From: Murinocardiopsis flavida
GTDB lineage: Bacteria; Actinomycetota; Actinomycetes; Streptosporangiales; Streptosporangiaceae
DNA length: 64,000 nt
NCBI RefSeq assembly: GCF_003014485.1
Contig: NZ_PYGA01000031.1
Coordinates: 1 to 64,000 of the forward strand
Reading direction: 5' to 3'
Positions 40,412 to 49,219 of the stretch are shown here, piece after piece; position 1 is the first letter of the stretch, and each line of letters opens with the position of its first letter. The notes beneath the pieces are model-generated. The model did not search any database, was not told where the DNA came from, and saw nothing but the letters and a program-made list of their open reading frames with translations. A program made the position numbers and the translations under genes.

Positions 40412-41290
40412 ATGAGCAAGGTCTGGTTCGTCACCGGTTCGTCCCGCGGTCTGGGCCGCAGTTTCGTCGAGGCCGCACTGGCCCGCGGCGACAAGGTGGC
40501 CGCGACCGCCCGGAGCACTGAGAGCCTCGACGCGTTGGCCGTCGCGTACGGCGACGCGGTGCTCCCGCTCGCCCTGGACGTGACCGACAAGACCGCCGTC
40601 TTCGCGAGTGTGCGGCGGGCCGAGGAGCACTTCGGTCGGATCGACGTCGTCGTGAACAACGCCGGCTACGCCCAGATCGGCGCGATCGAGGAGCTGACCG
40701 AGCAGGAGCTCCGCGACCAGCTGGAGACCAACGTCTTCGGCGCGGTGTGGGTCGTCCAGGCCGCGCTGCCCGGCCTGCGCGAGCAGGGCGCAGGGCACAT
40801 CATCCAGATGTCCTCGGTCGCCGGGGTCGTCGCCATGCCGCTCGGCGGCGCGTACCAGGCGTCCAAGTGGGCGCTGGAGGCCCTGAACGAGACCCTCGCC
40901 CAGGAGGTCGCCGGATTCGGGGTCAAGGTGACCGTGGTCGAGCCCGGCGGCTTCGCCACCCGGTCCGGCAGGAACCCGGATCCGCTCGCCAACGGGCACA
41001 TGGCCGAGCTCGATCCGGCCTACGACGGCCTGCGCCGACGTATCGCCGGGTTCGCGAAGACGCAGGCGGCCGGTGACCCGGCAGCCGCGGCCCTGGCACT
41101 CCTCAAGATCGTCGACTCCGACGCCCCGCCCCTGCGGGTGTTCTTCGGCGCCATGGGCCACCAATTGGTCCGGCAGGCCTACGCGGACCGGCTCCAGACC
41201 TGGGCCGATTGGCAGGACCTCTCTGCGGAGGCGAGCGGCGCGCCCGGCCGCGAGGCCGACGCGTCCCGGCCGGAACCCGTCGAGACCTGA
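40412..41290 (+). CDS. Short-chain dehydrogenase/reductase
   Basis: A 292-residue classical SDR: cofactor motif VTGSSRGLGRSF (8-19), NNAGYAQIG, catalytic S in HIIQMSSVAG, and YQASKWALE (Y-x3-K). The C-terminal extension (LRVFFGAMGHQLVRQAYADR) is typical of the oxidoreductase subfamily that accompanies ECF41 sigma factors. ATG at 40412 has GGAAGGA upstream. Its promoter region carries the ECF41-like boxes. Confidence 0.92.
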   Translation: MSKVWFVTGSSRGLGRSFVEAALARGDKVAATARSTESLDALAVAYGDAVLPLALDVTDKTAVFASVRRAEEHFGRIDVVVNNAGYAQIGAIEELTEQELRDQLETNVFGAVWVVQAALPGLREQGAGHIIQMSSVAGVVAMPLGGAYQASKWALEALNETLAQEVAGFGVKVTVVEPGGFATRSGRNPDPLANGHMAELDPAYDGLRRRIAGFAKTQAAGDPAAAALALLKIVDSDAPPLRVFFGAMGHQLVRQAYADRLQTWADWQDLSAEASGAPGREADASRPEPVET

Positions 41291-41499
41291 GGCGCCTGGT
41301 CCTGCTCGGCCACGCCCCGGCCGGACGCCGGCGCCCGGCACCGAACGGGCGCTCCCGGTTCGCGGTCGCGTACGGGCGCGCTGTACGGCCGGCGCCGGTC
41401 GGACAGCATTCGGGACAGCAGGATTCCGGACGCCGCCGGGGCAGGCGCGCGACCACCGCCGGCGACCGGACCCGGACGCGAAGGAGTGAGGAACGAGGA

Positions 41500-42396
41500 A
41501 TGAGCGACCACACCGTCGAAGCGGCGACCGAGACCTTCGTCGCCCACCGCAACCTGCTCTTCACCGTCGCCTACGAGATGCTCGGGTCCGCGGCCGACGC
41601 CGAGGACGTCCTCCAGGAGACCTGGCTGCGGTGGGTCGCCGTCGACATGGAGCAGGTGCGCGACCAGCGCGCCTACCTCGTACGCATCACGACCCGGCAG
41701 TCGCTCAACCGGCTGCGCACAATGAAGCGCCGCAAGGAGGCGTACGTCGGCTCCTGGCTGCCCGAGCCGCTGCTCACCGCGCCGGACGTCGCCGAGCACA
41801 CCGAACTCGCCGAGAGCGTGTCGATGGCGCTGATGCTCGTCCTCGAAACGCTGGCGCCGACCGAGCGCGCCGTCTTCGTGCTGCGCGAGGTCTTCGACGT
41901 CGGCTACGACGAGATCGCCGCCGCCGTCGGTAAGAGCCCCGCCGCCGTCCGGCAGATCGCGCACCGCGCCCGCCGGCACGTCGATGCCCGCCGTCCCCGA
42001 GAAGTGGTCCCCCCGGGCCAGGCCCGTGCGGCACTCGAATCGCTGCGGCGCGCGCTCGAAACCGGGGACCTCCAGGGCCTGCTCGACGTGCTCGCCCCGG
42101 AGGTCGTCCTCATCGCCGACGGCGGCGGCTTCAAGCAGGCCGCGCTGCGGCCGGTCACCGGCGCCGACCGGCTGGTCCGCATGCTCGTCCACGGCCTCGG
42201 CCGGAGCGAAGCCGCGATCACCGCGGTCCCCACCGCTGCAAATGGCGGCCCGGCGCTCGTCGTACGCCTGGACGGCAAGGTCGACGGCATCCTCACCGTC
42301 CGGGTCGAGGACGCGCGCATCACCGGCATCTACTACGTCTGCAATCCGGCGAAGCTGTCCCGCGTGGAATCCGAGACCCCGCTCACCCTGCGCTGA
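41500..42396 (+). CDS. ECF41-family sigma factor with C-terminal SnoaL domain
   Basis: A 298-residue ECF sigma factor. Sigma2 is at about residues 10-75 (LLFTVAYEMLGSAADAEDVL, QETWLRW) and sigma4 at 105-160 (LAPTERAVFVLREVFDVGYD, EIAAAVGKSPAAVRQIAHRA). A C-terminal NTF2/SnoaL domain follows. The ECF41 signatures are present: WLPEP in the linker (86-90), DGGG (207-210) and NPAKL near the end (282-286, family NPDKL). In ECF41 the C-terminal domain controls activity without a classical anti-sigma factor. The neighbouring SDR is the likely target. Confidence 0.93.
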   Translation: MSDHTVEAATETFVAHRNLLFTVAYEMLGSAADAEDVLQETWLRWVAVDMEQVRDQRAYLVRITTRQSLNRLRTMKRRKEAYVGSWLPEPLLTAPDVAEHTELAESVSMALMLVLETLAPTERAVFVLREVFDVGYDEIAAAVGKSPAAVRQIAHRARRHVDARRPREVVPPGQARAALESLRRALETGDLQGLLDVLAPEVVLIADGGGFKQAALRPVTGADRLVRMLVHGLGRSEAAITAVPTAANGGPALVVRLDGKVDGILTVRVEDARITGIYYVCNPAKLSRVESETPLTLR

Positions 42397-42505
42397 ACAC
42401 CGGCGGCGGACACGGCATGGCGGCGGCCGGCCGGGAACCGCGGCCGGCCGTACCCCGAGGAGTCCTGAACGGGCCCGACCAGGCCCGGCGACCGGGAGGT
42501 CACCC

Positions 42506-43732
42506 ATGACGAAGAACGCTGTCGGCGCATCCGCCGACCTGGAACTGCCGGTCGAGCGGGGCTGCCCCTTCGCCCCGCCCGCCGAGTACGAGCGGCTGCG
42601 CGAGCAGGCGCCGATCACCAGGATCACCCTGCCGGGCGGCACCCAGGCGTGGTGGGTGTCCGCGCACCGGGAAGGCCGTGCCGTCCTCGCCGACCGGCGC
42701 TTCTCCTCCGATCGGCGCAACGACGGCTTCCCCCTCTTCAACCTCAACGCGGCGACCCTGCGGCAGTTCCGCAGCCAACCGCCCTTGATGGTCGGCATGG
42801 ACGGCGCGGAACACGCCGCGGCCCGGCGCCCGGTGATCGGCGAGTTCACCGTGAGACGGCTGGCCGCCCTGCGCCCGCGGATCCAGGACATCGTCGACCG
42901 GTTCATCGACGACATGCTCGCCACCGAGCACCGGCCGGTCGACCTCGTGCAAGCGCTGTCCCTGCCGGTGCCCTCACTGGTGATCTGCGAACTGCTCGGC
43001 GCGCCATACACCGACCACGGCTTCTTCCAGGACCGCACCGCCGTCGCGGTGCGCCGGAGCTCGTCGGCGCAGGACCGCCAGCGGGCGCTGGCCGACCTCC
43101 GCTCCTTCATCGACGACCTGATCACCCGCAAGGAGTCCGAACCCGGCGACGACCTGTTCGGCCGGCAGATCGCCCGGCAGCGCAGCGAGGGCGCCGTCGA
43201 CCACGAGGGCCTGGTGAGCTTGGCCCTCCTGCTGCTGTCCGCCGGACACGAGACCACGGCGAACATGATCTCGCTCGGCGTGATCGGGCTGCTCGACCGC
43301 CCGGAGCAGCTGGCCCTGATCACGGCCGACCCGGGCAAGACGCCCATGGCGGTGGAGGAGCTGCTGCGCTACTTCGCCGTCGCCGACGCGGTCACCACCC
43401 GGGTGGCCACCGAGGACGCGCGGATCAGCGGGGTGGACATCAAGGCCGGTGAAGGCGTCGTCGTCTCCGGCCTGTCGGCCAACTGGGACCCCTCCGTCTT
43501 CACGAATCCGGCCGACCTGGACGTCGAGCGCAAGGCCCGACACCACCTCGCCTTCGGATTCGGCCCGCACCAGTGCCTCGGCCAGAACCTCGCCCGGATG
43601 GAACTGGAGATCGTGTTCGACACGCTGTTCCGCCGCATCCCCACACTGCGGCTCGCCGTCCCGGTCGGGGAGCTGCCGTTCAAGACGGACGCCGTCGTCT
43701 ACGGCGCCGACGAACTCCCGGTCACCTGGTGA
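42506..43732 (+). CDS. Cytochrome P450
   Basis: A 408-residue bacterial class I P450: I-helix oxygen motif AGHETT (246-251), K-helix EELLR (284-288), and the heme loop FGFGPHQCLGQNLAR with C357 as axial ligand. The N-terminus lacks a membrane anchor. It is followed 10 nt later by a 3Fe-4S ferredoxin, its probable electron donor; no ferredoxin reductase lies nearby. Resembles CYP105-like enzymes of xenobiotic or secondary metabolism. The substrate cannot be told. Starts 109 nt after the sigma factor gene. Confidence 0.95.
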   Translation: MTKNAVGASADLELPVERGCPFAPPAEYERLREQAPITRITLPGGTQAWWVSAHREGRAVLADRRFSSDRRNDGFPLFNLNAATLRQFRSQPPLMVGMDGAEHAAARRPVIGEFTVRRLAALRPRIQDIVDRFIDDMLATEHRPVDLVQALSLPVPSLVICELLGAPYTDHGFFQDRTAVAVRRSSSAQDRQRALADLRSFIDDLITRKESEPGDDLFGRQIARQRSEGAVDHEGLVSLALLLLSAGHETTANMISLGVIGLLDRPEQLALITADPGKTPMAVEELLRYFAVADAVTTRVATEDARISGVDIKAGEGVVVSGLSANWDPSVFTNPADLDVERKARHHLAFGFGPHQCLGQNLARMELEIVFDTLFRRIPTLRLAVPVGELPFKTDAVVYGADELPVTW

Positions 43733-43742
43733 GGAGGACATC

Positions 43743-43937
43743 ATGCGGATCAAGGCCGACACCGGGCGCTGCATCGGCGCCGGCCAGTGCGTCCTCACCG
43801 CGCCGGCCGTGTTCGACCACGACGACGACGGCATCGTGGTCCTGCTGACCGCAGACCCCGGCGACGAGAGCGCCGCCCAGGCACGCTACGCCGTCACCCT
43901 GTGCCCGTCCCGAGCGCTGTCCGTCTCCCGGGAGTAG
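43743..43937 (+). CDS. 3Fe-4S ferredoxin (P450 partner)
   Basis: A 64-residue ferredoxin: CIGAGQC (C10, C16) and CPSRAL supply the three cysteines of a 3Fe-4S cluster (C-x5-C ... C-P), as in Streptomyces P450-linked ferredoxins (SuaB/SoyB type). The position usually occupied by a fourth cysteine is alanine (GAGQ). It probably passes electrons to the upstream P450. GGAGGA lies before the ATG at 43743. Confidence 0.93.
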   Translation: MRIKADTGRCIGAGQCVLTAPAVFDHDDDGIVVLLTADPGDESAAQARYAVTLCPSRALSVSRE

Positions 43938-43976
43938 GCGCACCAGGGCCGTCGCGGCGCGGCCGTCGGCGGAAAC

Positions 43977-44010
43977 GGCACCGTTCGAGGGGCGGACCTC
44001 GAACGGTGCC
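43977..44010. terminator. Perfect stem-loop terminator
   Basis: Fourteen-nt perfect arms, GGCACCGTTCGAGG and CCTCGAACGGTGCC, with a 6-nt loop, 39 nt after the ferredoxin stop. Probably ends the P450-ferredoxin transcript. Confidence 0.8.
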
Positions 44011-44068
44011 GTCCGCGTCGGCACCGCCGGCTCCTGATCTCGCCCGATCATCGCGGGCGGCACCTCTG

Positions 44069-44082
44069 CGCACATTTGTGCG
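44069..44082. promoter_or_regulatory. Operator-like palindrome before the amine-oxidase gene
   Basis: CGCACA and TGTGCG around TT, 36 nt upstream of the flavoprotein start, in a small lower-GC island that also holds TTGTAACC. The binding protein is unknown. Confidence 0.45.
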
Positions 44083-44117
44083 TTGTAACCGCCAAGTGCC
44101 GATCGATGGAGAGGGTG

Positions 44118-45488
44118 ATGATGGAGCACGTGGAGGTCGCGATCGTGGGGGCCGGCCTGTCCGGGCTGGCAGCGGCGCGATGCCTGCGTTCGAGGGGCGT
44201 CGAGTCGGTCCTCGTCCTGGAGGGCTCCCCTGCCGCAGGGGGCCGGGCCGCCCTGCCGCGCATGCCGGGAGCGAACGGCGCCTCCCCCGGGAGGATGTTC
44301 GTCCGGCGCACCGACCGCGCCGTGCTCGACCTCGCCGCGGAACTCGACGTCCCCGCGGAGGCCGTCGAGGCCGACCGGGCGCTCGACGCCCTCCGCGTCG
44401 ACACGGACGGGGAGATCGCCTTGAGCGAGGTGAACGTCCCGCTCGGCGCCTCGTGGTGGACCCGGATGCGCAACGAATGGGTGCTGGGCCGGCTCGTCCG
44501 GCTGGCCTGCGGCCTGGACCCGGTCGAGCCGTGGCGCTCCGCCAACGCCGAGGAGTTCGACGCACAGACCGTGCGCACCTGGCTGCGCGCCCACTCCGCC
44601 GACGACGACGTCCTCGACCTCGTCGAAGAGCAGCTGACCTTCGACGCGGGCCTGCCCGCCGACCGCATCAGCATGCTGTGGCTCCTCGCCCACATCGGCC
44701 CGGAGCCCGACGACTACCGGACGCCGTTCCACCTGGACCCCGCCGCGCTGGTCGGCCGGCTGGTCGCCGGTGGCGCGGCCGTGCGCACCGGCCACGACGT
44801 GGCCCGGATCGAGCAGGAGGCCGGGGGAGCGCGCCTCTCGGGCCCCTGGGGGTCGCTCACGGCCGACCGCGTCGTCGTGGCGCTCACCCCCGCCGATGTT
44901 CAGCGCATCGCGTTCGCCCCCGACCTGCCGCCGAGCCGGAAGCGGATGCAGCAGCAGTGGCCGCAGGCTGAGGTCGTCCGGAGCGACATCGTGTACTGGC
45001 GTCCGTTCTGGCGCAACTTCGGCCTGTCCGGCGAGGCCGTCTTCGACGACGGCATCCCCGCCTGGACCTTCGACGACAGCCCCGCCGACGCCTCGTTCGG
45101 CCGGCTGGTCGCCCACACCCACACCTTCGGCGACGCCGACCCGATGGGGGCCGACCAGAGCGTCATCGACGACCCCGCCCGCCACCGCGGCCACCTGCTC
45201 GACAACCTCAGGCAGACGTTCGGTCCGCTCGCGGCCGAGCCGGTGGCGTTCCTCCAGGCGCCCGTCGGCCCCGATCCGTACAGCAGGGCCTACCAGTCCC
45301 CGACCCCGCCCGGTTTCCTGACCGAGTACGGGCCGCTGCTGCGCCGCCCGGTGGGGCGGATCCACTGGGCGGCGACCGAGACCGCGTCCTTCCCCGCGAA
45401 CGGAACCCTGGGCGGCGCGGTGGCCAGCGGATCGCGCGCCGCAGCAGAGGTGCTGGAGGCGCGCGGCGCACGGACAGGAAAGCCCTGA
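44118..45488 (+). CDS. FAD-dependent amine-oxidase-like oxidoreductase
   Basis: A 456-residue flavoprotein. The N-terminal dinucleotide motif is VAIVGAGLSGLAAARCLRSR and the second motif LEGSPAAGGRAA. The C-terminal block IHWAATETASFPANGTLGGA closes the FAD site (flavin amine oxidase pattern WAATETA). Between them is a substrate domain of monoamine-oxidase or phytoene-desaturase fold. Substrate unknown. ATG at 44118 after GGAGAGGG. Upstream terminator and palindrome suggest it is a separate transcription unit. Confidence 0.9.
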   Translation: MMEHVEVAIVGAGLSGLAAARCLRSRGVESVLVLEGSPAAGGRAALPRMPGANGASPGRMFVRRTDRAVLDLAAELDVPAEAVEADRALDALRVDTDGEIALSEVNVPLGASWWTRMRNEWVLGRLVRLACGLDPVEPWRSANAEEFDAQTVRTWLRAHSADDDVLDLVEEQLTFDAGLPADRISMLWLLAHIGPEPDDYRTPFHLDPAALVGRLVAGGAAVRTGHDVARIEQEAGGARLSGPWGSLTADRVVVALTPADVQRIAFAPDLPPSRKRMQQQWPQAEVVRSDIVYWRPFWRNFGLSGEAVFDDGIPAWTFDDSPADASFGRLVAHTHTFGDADPMGADQSVIDDPARHRGHLLDNLRQTFGPLAAEPVAFLQAPVGPDPYSRAYQSPTPPGFLTEYGPLLRRPVGRIHWAATETASFPANGTLGGAVASGSRAAAEVLEARGARTGKP

Positions 45489-45633
45489 CCCGACGAGCGA
45501 GGGCCGCTACCCGGGCGGCGAGGGCAGTGCCCTGCGCCGCAAGGGCGTATCGGCCTCTGTTCCCGTGTCCGGTCGCCTCGGCCCGGAGTTCCGGCGCGCC
45601 GCCGACCCCGCCACCCGGCAGGTGCCTCGGTGC

Positions 45634-46716
45634 CTATCGCCCGAGACGTGCGGGGAAGAAGCGGCGCGCCCACAGCGACACGTACACCAGGCCGACCAGG
45701 ACCGGGACCTCGATGAGCGGGCCGACCACGCCCGCCAGGGCCTGGCCCGAGGCCACCCCGAACACGCCGATGGCAACCGCGATGGCCAGTTCGAAGTTGT
45801 TGCCGGCAGCGGTGAAGGCCAACGTGGTGGAGCGCTCGTAGGACAGCCGGATGGCACGCCCGAGCAGCATGGACACGCCCCAGATCACCGCGAAGTACAC
45901 CAGCAGCGGGAGTGCGATGCGGGCGACGTCGAGCGGCCGGGAGGCGATTGCGTCGCCCTGGAGGGCGAACAGGATCACGATGGTGAACAGCAGCCCGTAC
46001 AGCGCGACCGGACCGATCCGGGGCAGGAACCGCTCCTCGTACCAGGTGCGGCCCTTGGCCTTCTCCCCGAAGGTGCGGGTGAGGTAGCCGGCCAGCAGCG
46101 GGACGCCCAGGAAGATCAGCACGCTCTTGGCGATCTCCCAGGCCGAGATGTCGATTCCGTCTTGGGGCAGGCCCAGCCATCCGGGCAGCAGCTCCAGGTA
46201 GAACCAGCCCAGGAGCCCGAACGCGAGGACCTGGAACACCGAGTTGAGCGCGACCAGGACGGCGGCGGCCTCGCGGTCGCCGCAGGCCAGGTCGTTCCAG
46301 ATGATGACCATCGCGATGCAGCGGGCCAGACCCACGATGATCAGTCCCGTCCGGTACTCCGGCAGGTCGGCCAGGAAGATCCAGGCCAGGGCGAACATCA
46401 CCGCCGGGCCCACCAGCCAGTTCAGCACCAGCGAGGAGATCAGCAGGCGGGAGTCGCGGGTGACGGTGTCGAGGCGGTCGTAGCGCACCTTGGCCAGGAC
46501 CGGGTACATCATCAGCAGCAGGCCCAGCGCGATCGGCAGCGAGACGCCGTCCAGCTGGACGGCGTCGAGGACGCCCTGGAGGCCGGGGACGAGCCGGCCG
46601 AGGCCGAGCCCGGCGACCATCGCCAGGCCGATCCACACCGGCAGGAACCGGTCCAGCGTCGACAGCCGCGGGGCACCTCTGGGTGCCTGCGTGTCCGCGG
46701 GGGCTTCCTGCGCCAT
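45634..46716 (-). CDS. acr3: ACR3-family arsenite efflux permease
   Basis: A 360-residue, ten-segment ACR3 protein. The invariant cysteine in segment 4 is C133 (LARCIAMVIIWNDLACGD), and the conserved glutamate is in GNNFELAIAVAIG. ACR3 extrudes arsenite (and antimonite) using the proton motive force. ATG at 46716 with AAAGGA upstream is preferred over the longer frame. Divergent from arsC with about 330 nt between; an ArsR-like dyad sits in the gap, but no arsR gene is present in the window near it. Confidence 0.95.
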   Translation of the reverse strand: MAQEAPADTQAPRGAPRLSTLDRFLPVWIGLAMVAGLGLGRLVPGLQGVLDAVQLDGVSLPIALGLLLMMYPVLAKVRYDRLDTVTRDSRLLISSLVLNWLVGPAVMFALAWIFLADLPEYRTGLIIVGLARCIAMVIIWNDLACGDREAAAVLVALNSVFQVLAFGLLGWFYLELLPGWLGLPQDGIDISAWEIAKSVLIFLGVPLLAGYLTRTFGEKAKGRTWYEERFLPRIGPVALYGLLFTIVILFALQGDAIASRPLDVARIALPLLVYFAVIWGVSMLLGRAIRLSYERSTTLAFTAAGNNFELAIAVAIGVFGVASGQALAGVVGPLIEVPVLVGLVYVSLWARRFFPARLGR

Positions 46717-46763
46717 CCACTGTCCTTTCACCACGCGGGCGTACGGGGCCTGCGAGCATCGCA

Positions 46764-46783
46764 TTGATATAAGCTGATATCAA
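46764..46783. promoter_or_regulatory. ArsR/SmtB-type operator
   Basis: Seven-nt arms TTGATAT and ATATCAA around AAGCTG, 48 nt upstream of the acr3 start, with additional half-sites (TGATATCAA, TAGCTGATGA). This matches the ATCAA/TTGAT dyads bound by ArsR repressors. Confidence 0.65.
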
Positions 46784-47046
46784 CGATAGCTGATGAAAGA
46801 GGGGAGTGCGTGTAGGGCGCCGCTCCGGACTCCGGGCCCGTTCATCGGGAGCAGGGCCGTCGTTCACGCCGAAGGGCGTCGTCCATCACCCAAGCTGCAC
46901 ATATGGGTTCGTCCGAATTCATGGGTGTGGTCGAGGAGATCCCGTCGACCGGACCGGGTATACCCCTCTCGATCGGCACCGTGTGGACGTCCGGCCGCTG
47001 CGAACGGCGCCGCCCCCACCACGATGAGAAGAAGAGGTCATCCACC
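46784..47046. other. Acr3-arsC divergent intergenic region
   Basis: About 260 nt with no recognisable gene. In many actinomycetes an arsR gene sits here; none is seen, nor a recognisable arsR remnant. GTATACCCCTC at about 46959-46969 is the only low-GC box near arsC. Confidence 0.4.
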
Positions 47047-47460
47047 GTGTCGGACAAACCCAGTGTGCTCTTCGTCTGCGTGCACAACGCCGGACGCTCC
47101 CAGATGGCCGCCGGATGGTTGAGCCACCTGGCGGCGGATGCGGTGGAGGTGCGCTCGGCCGGGTCGGCGCCTGCCGGGTCGGTCAATCCGGCCGCGGTGG
47201 AGGCGATGCGCGAGGTCGGTATCGACATCACCGGTGCGCAGCCCAAGATCCTCACGGCCGAGGCGGTCGAGGCGAGCGATGTCGTGATCACCATGGGCTG
47301 CGGCGACGCCTGCCCGTTCTTCCCCGGCAAGCGCTACCTCGACTGGGACCTCGACGACCCCGCCGGGCAGGGGGTCGAGGCCGTGCGCCCCATCCGCGAC
47401 GAGATCCGCCGCCGCATCGAGGCCCTCATCGCCGAATTCGGAGTCACCCCGGCCCGCTGA
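47047..47460 (+). CDS. arsC: Arsenate reductase (LMW-phosphatase type)
   Basis: A 137-residue low-molecular-weight phosphatase-fold ArsC. The P-loop is CVHNAGRS (C11-x5-R17-S18), the catalytic Asp is in YLDWDLDDP, and C85 and C89 (GCGDACPF) follow. The spacing fits actinobacterial mycothiol- or thioredoxin-linked arsenate reductases, which convert arsenate to arsenite for export by Acr3. GTG start at 47047. The frame is open back to 46903, but homologues start here. Confidence 0.93.
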   Translation: MSDKPSVLFVCVHNAGRSQMAAGWLSHLAADAVEVRSAGSAPAGSVNPAAVEAMREVGIDITGAQPKILTAEAVEASDVVITMGCGDACPFFPGKRYLDWDLDDPAGQGVEAVRPIRDEIRRRIEALIAEFGVTPAR

Positions 47461-47552
47461 GCCCCTGGAACAGGTTCGGGCGATCGTCTGCGCCATCGAG
47501 GCCTGGGACGAAGTCCGTGAAACACGGCCTTCGTTGATGTGGAGCGGCAACC

Positions 47553-48122
47553 TCACGGTCGCAGGCTACGCAGCGCCAGTTCGACGAATCGTCGCGACGC
47601 TTCCGCCTCCTTCCCCGGGGAATTGGCGATGACCCCGGCATTCGCCTTGAGGATCAGCAGCACATCATCGACAGAGACGTCATCTCGCAGGGCACCGTCG
47701 GCCTGTGCGCGAACCACCAACGGATCGAGAGCGTCGAGAATCGGTTCGCAGACCGACGGCTCGGATGCGGCGGACAGGATCTGCGCGATGGAACCGGCTA
47801 GACCGGGGTCTTTCACTTGGTACTCGCAGCAGTCCCGAATCGGCGCGGTGAGTTCCTGCCAGGCGTCGAGGGCGCTCGCCTGTGCGGGATCCGGACCGAT
47901 GTGCGCGAGTCGGGTTCGCACGACTTCCGTGACGAGGGCGTCCTTTGTGGGGAATCGGCGTTGCACCGTCGCGAAGCCAACGCCCGCCCGCCGGGCGATC
48001 TCGGCCAGGGAGACGTCGACCCCTTCGTCCCCGAACGCCTCATAGGCGGCCTCCAGGATCAGCTTCCTGTTCCGCTCGGCATCGGCTCGCAGTGGCCGGG
48101 ACGGCGGCTTTGACTGGTTCAT
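47553..48122 (-). CDS. TetR-family regulator
   Basis: A 189-residue TetR (ATG at 48122, GGAGGAGGAA upstream). The helix-turn-helix is LILEAAYEAFGDEGVDVSLA, EIARRAGVGFATVQRRFPTK. The C-terminal half contains DDVSVDDVLLILKANAGVIA, the SCO1712-like TetR_C type. Divergent from an SDR gene with a dyad between them; likely represses both. Confidence 0.9.
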   Translation of the reverse strand: MNQSKPPSRPLRADAERNRKLILEAAYEAFGDEGVDVSLAEIARRAGVGFATVQRRFPTKDALVTEVVRTRLAHIGPDPAQASALDAWQELTAPIRDCCEYQVKDPGLAGSIAQILSAASEPSVCEPILDALDPLVVRAQADGALRDDVSVDDVLLILKANAGVIANSPGKEAEASRRFVELALRSLRP

Positions 48123-48172
48123 CGTTCCTCCTCCCAAGAACCGGAGAGATCTCTCCGCATGTTACGGTTTCT

Positions 48173-48196
48173 TAAGTGGAGTAACCTCACCACTTA
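48173..48196. promoter_or_regulatory. TetR operator
   Basis: Arms TAAGTGG and CCACTTA around a 10-nt centre (AGTAACCTCA), between the divergent TetR and SDR genes in a lower-GC stretch. Confidence 0.7.
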
Positions 48197-48259
48197 GGTT
48201 CGCGCGAGGGGAGTCCCCGATCAGCGCCCCTCATCATCTGACCGACAGGAGAAACACAT

Positions 48260-49048
48260 ATGGACATGCAACTCTCCGGCAAGCGTGCACTGGTGACGGG
48301 CGCGAGCAGAGGCATCGGCCTTGCCACGGTCAAGGCACTCGTCGCCGAGGGCGTGTCCGTCACGGCCGTGTCACGCCGCAGCTCCCCGGATCTCGAATCA
48401 ACCGGCGCCGACTTCATTCCCGCCGACCTTTCCCGTCCAGACGCTCCCCAACGCATGATCGAGACCGCCCTCGATACCGATCCCCGCCTGGACATCCTCG
48501 TCAACAACGCGGGCGGGGGCTCCGTCTCCGAAGAGGCGCGTGCCGACCCCTTCAAGGCAGAGGAGGACTGGAACGAGATCTTCGCATTGAACCTGCACGC
48601 CACCGTCCGCGCGACTCGCGCTGCACTGCCGGCTCTCATCGAGGCGCACGGCGCTGTGATCAATGTCAGCTCCGAGTCCGCCCTCCGGCCGCATATGGCG
48701 CCCTTGCCCTATTCGAGCGCCAAAGCGGCTCTCAATGCGTTCTCCCGGGGGCTCGCCGAGAACGTTGCACCCATGGGTGTACGGATCAACGTGGTCACAC
48801 CCTCGGCGACCCGGACCGATCTGTTGGTGGGCCCAGGTGGTGCCGTGACCCACCTGGCGGCGGTTCTGGGCGTCGATGAGGACTCCGTCCTGGAGACCTT
48901 TCCCCAGCAGGCCGGTCTGGTCACCGGCAGGCTGATCGACCCCTCGGAGATCGCTCGGGCGATAGTGCTGCTGTCTTCGCCGACCATGCCGAGCGCCGTC
49001 GGCTCCAACTGGGCGGTGCACGCCGGGGCTCTCAAGGTGCCCGCCTGA
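48260..49048 (+). CDS. Short-chain dehydrogenase/reductase
   Basis: A 262-residue SDR: cofactor motif ALVTGASRGIGLATVKAL, NNAGGGSVSEEA, catalytic serine in VINVSSESALRP, YSSAKAALNAFSRGLAENVA (Y-x3-K), and C-terminal GSNWAVHAGALKVPA. Homologues act on diverse alcohols or ketones. ATG at 48260 with AGGAG upstream. Controlled, by arrangement, by the divergent TetR. Confidence 0.92.
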   Translation: MDMQLSGKRALVTGASRGIGLATVKALVAEGVSVTAVSRRSSPDLESTGADFIPADLSRPDAPQRMIETALDTDPRLDILVNNAGGGSVSEEARADPFKAEEDWNEIFALNLHATVRATRAALPALIEAHGAVINVSSESALRPHMAPLPYSSAKAALNAFSRGLAENVAPMGVRINVVTPSATRTDLLVGPGGAVTHLAAVLGVDEDSVLETFPQQAGLVTGRLIDPSEIARAIVLLSSPTMPSAVGSNWAVHAGALKVPA

Positions 49049-49219
49049 GTGACGCCGCCACCTGAAGCGCTGCGGTACGCACGACCATCATCGATCGCCT
49101 CGGCGAGCGCGGTCTCGGCCTTGGGCCACGGCCGCGTGACCGTAGCCGTACAGATCGATGGATCCGCCGAGCGGGGTCGGTTCCGCGCTCTGCAAGGGGC
49201 GCCGCCGCGGCAGGCGGCT

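Noticed and set aside
46793-47122. A 109-codon frame between acr3 and arsC as a possible arsR
   Set aside because: The translation has no helix-turn-helix or metal-binding cysteines and overlaps arsC out of frame.
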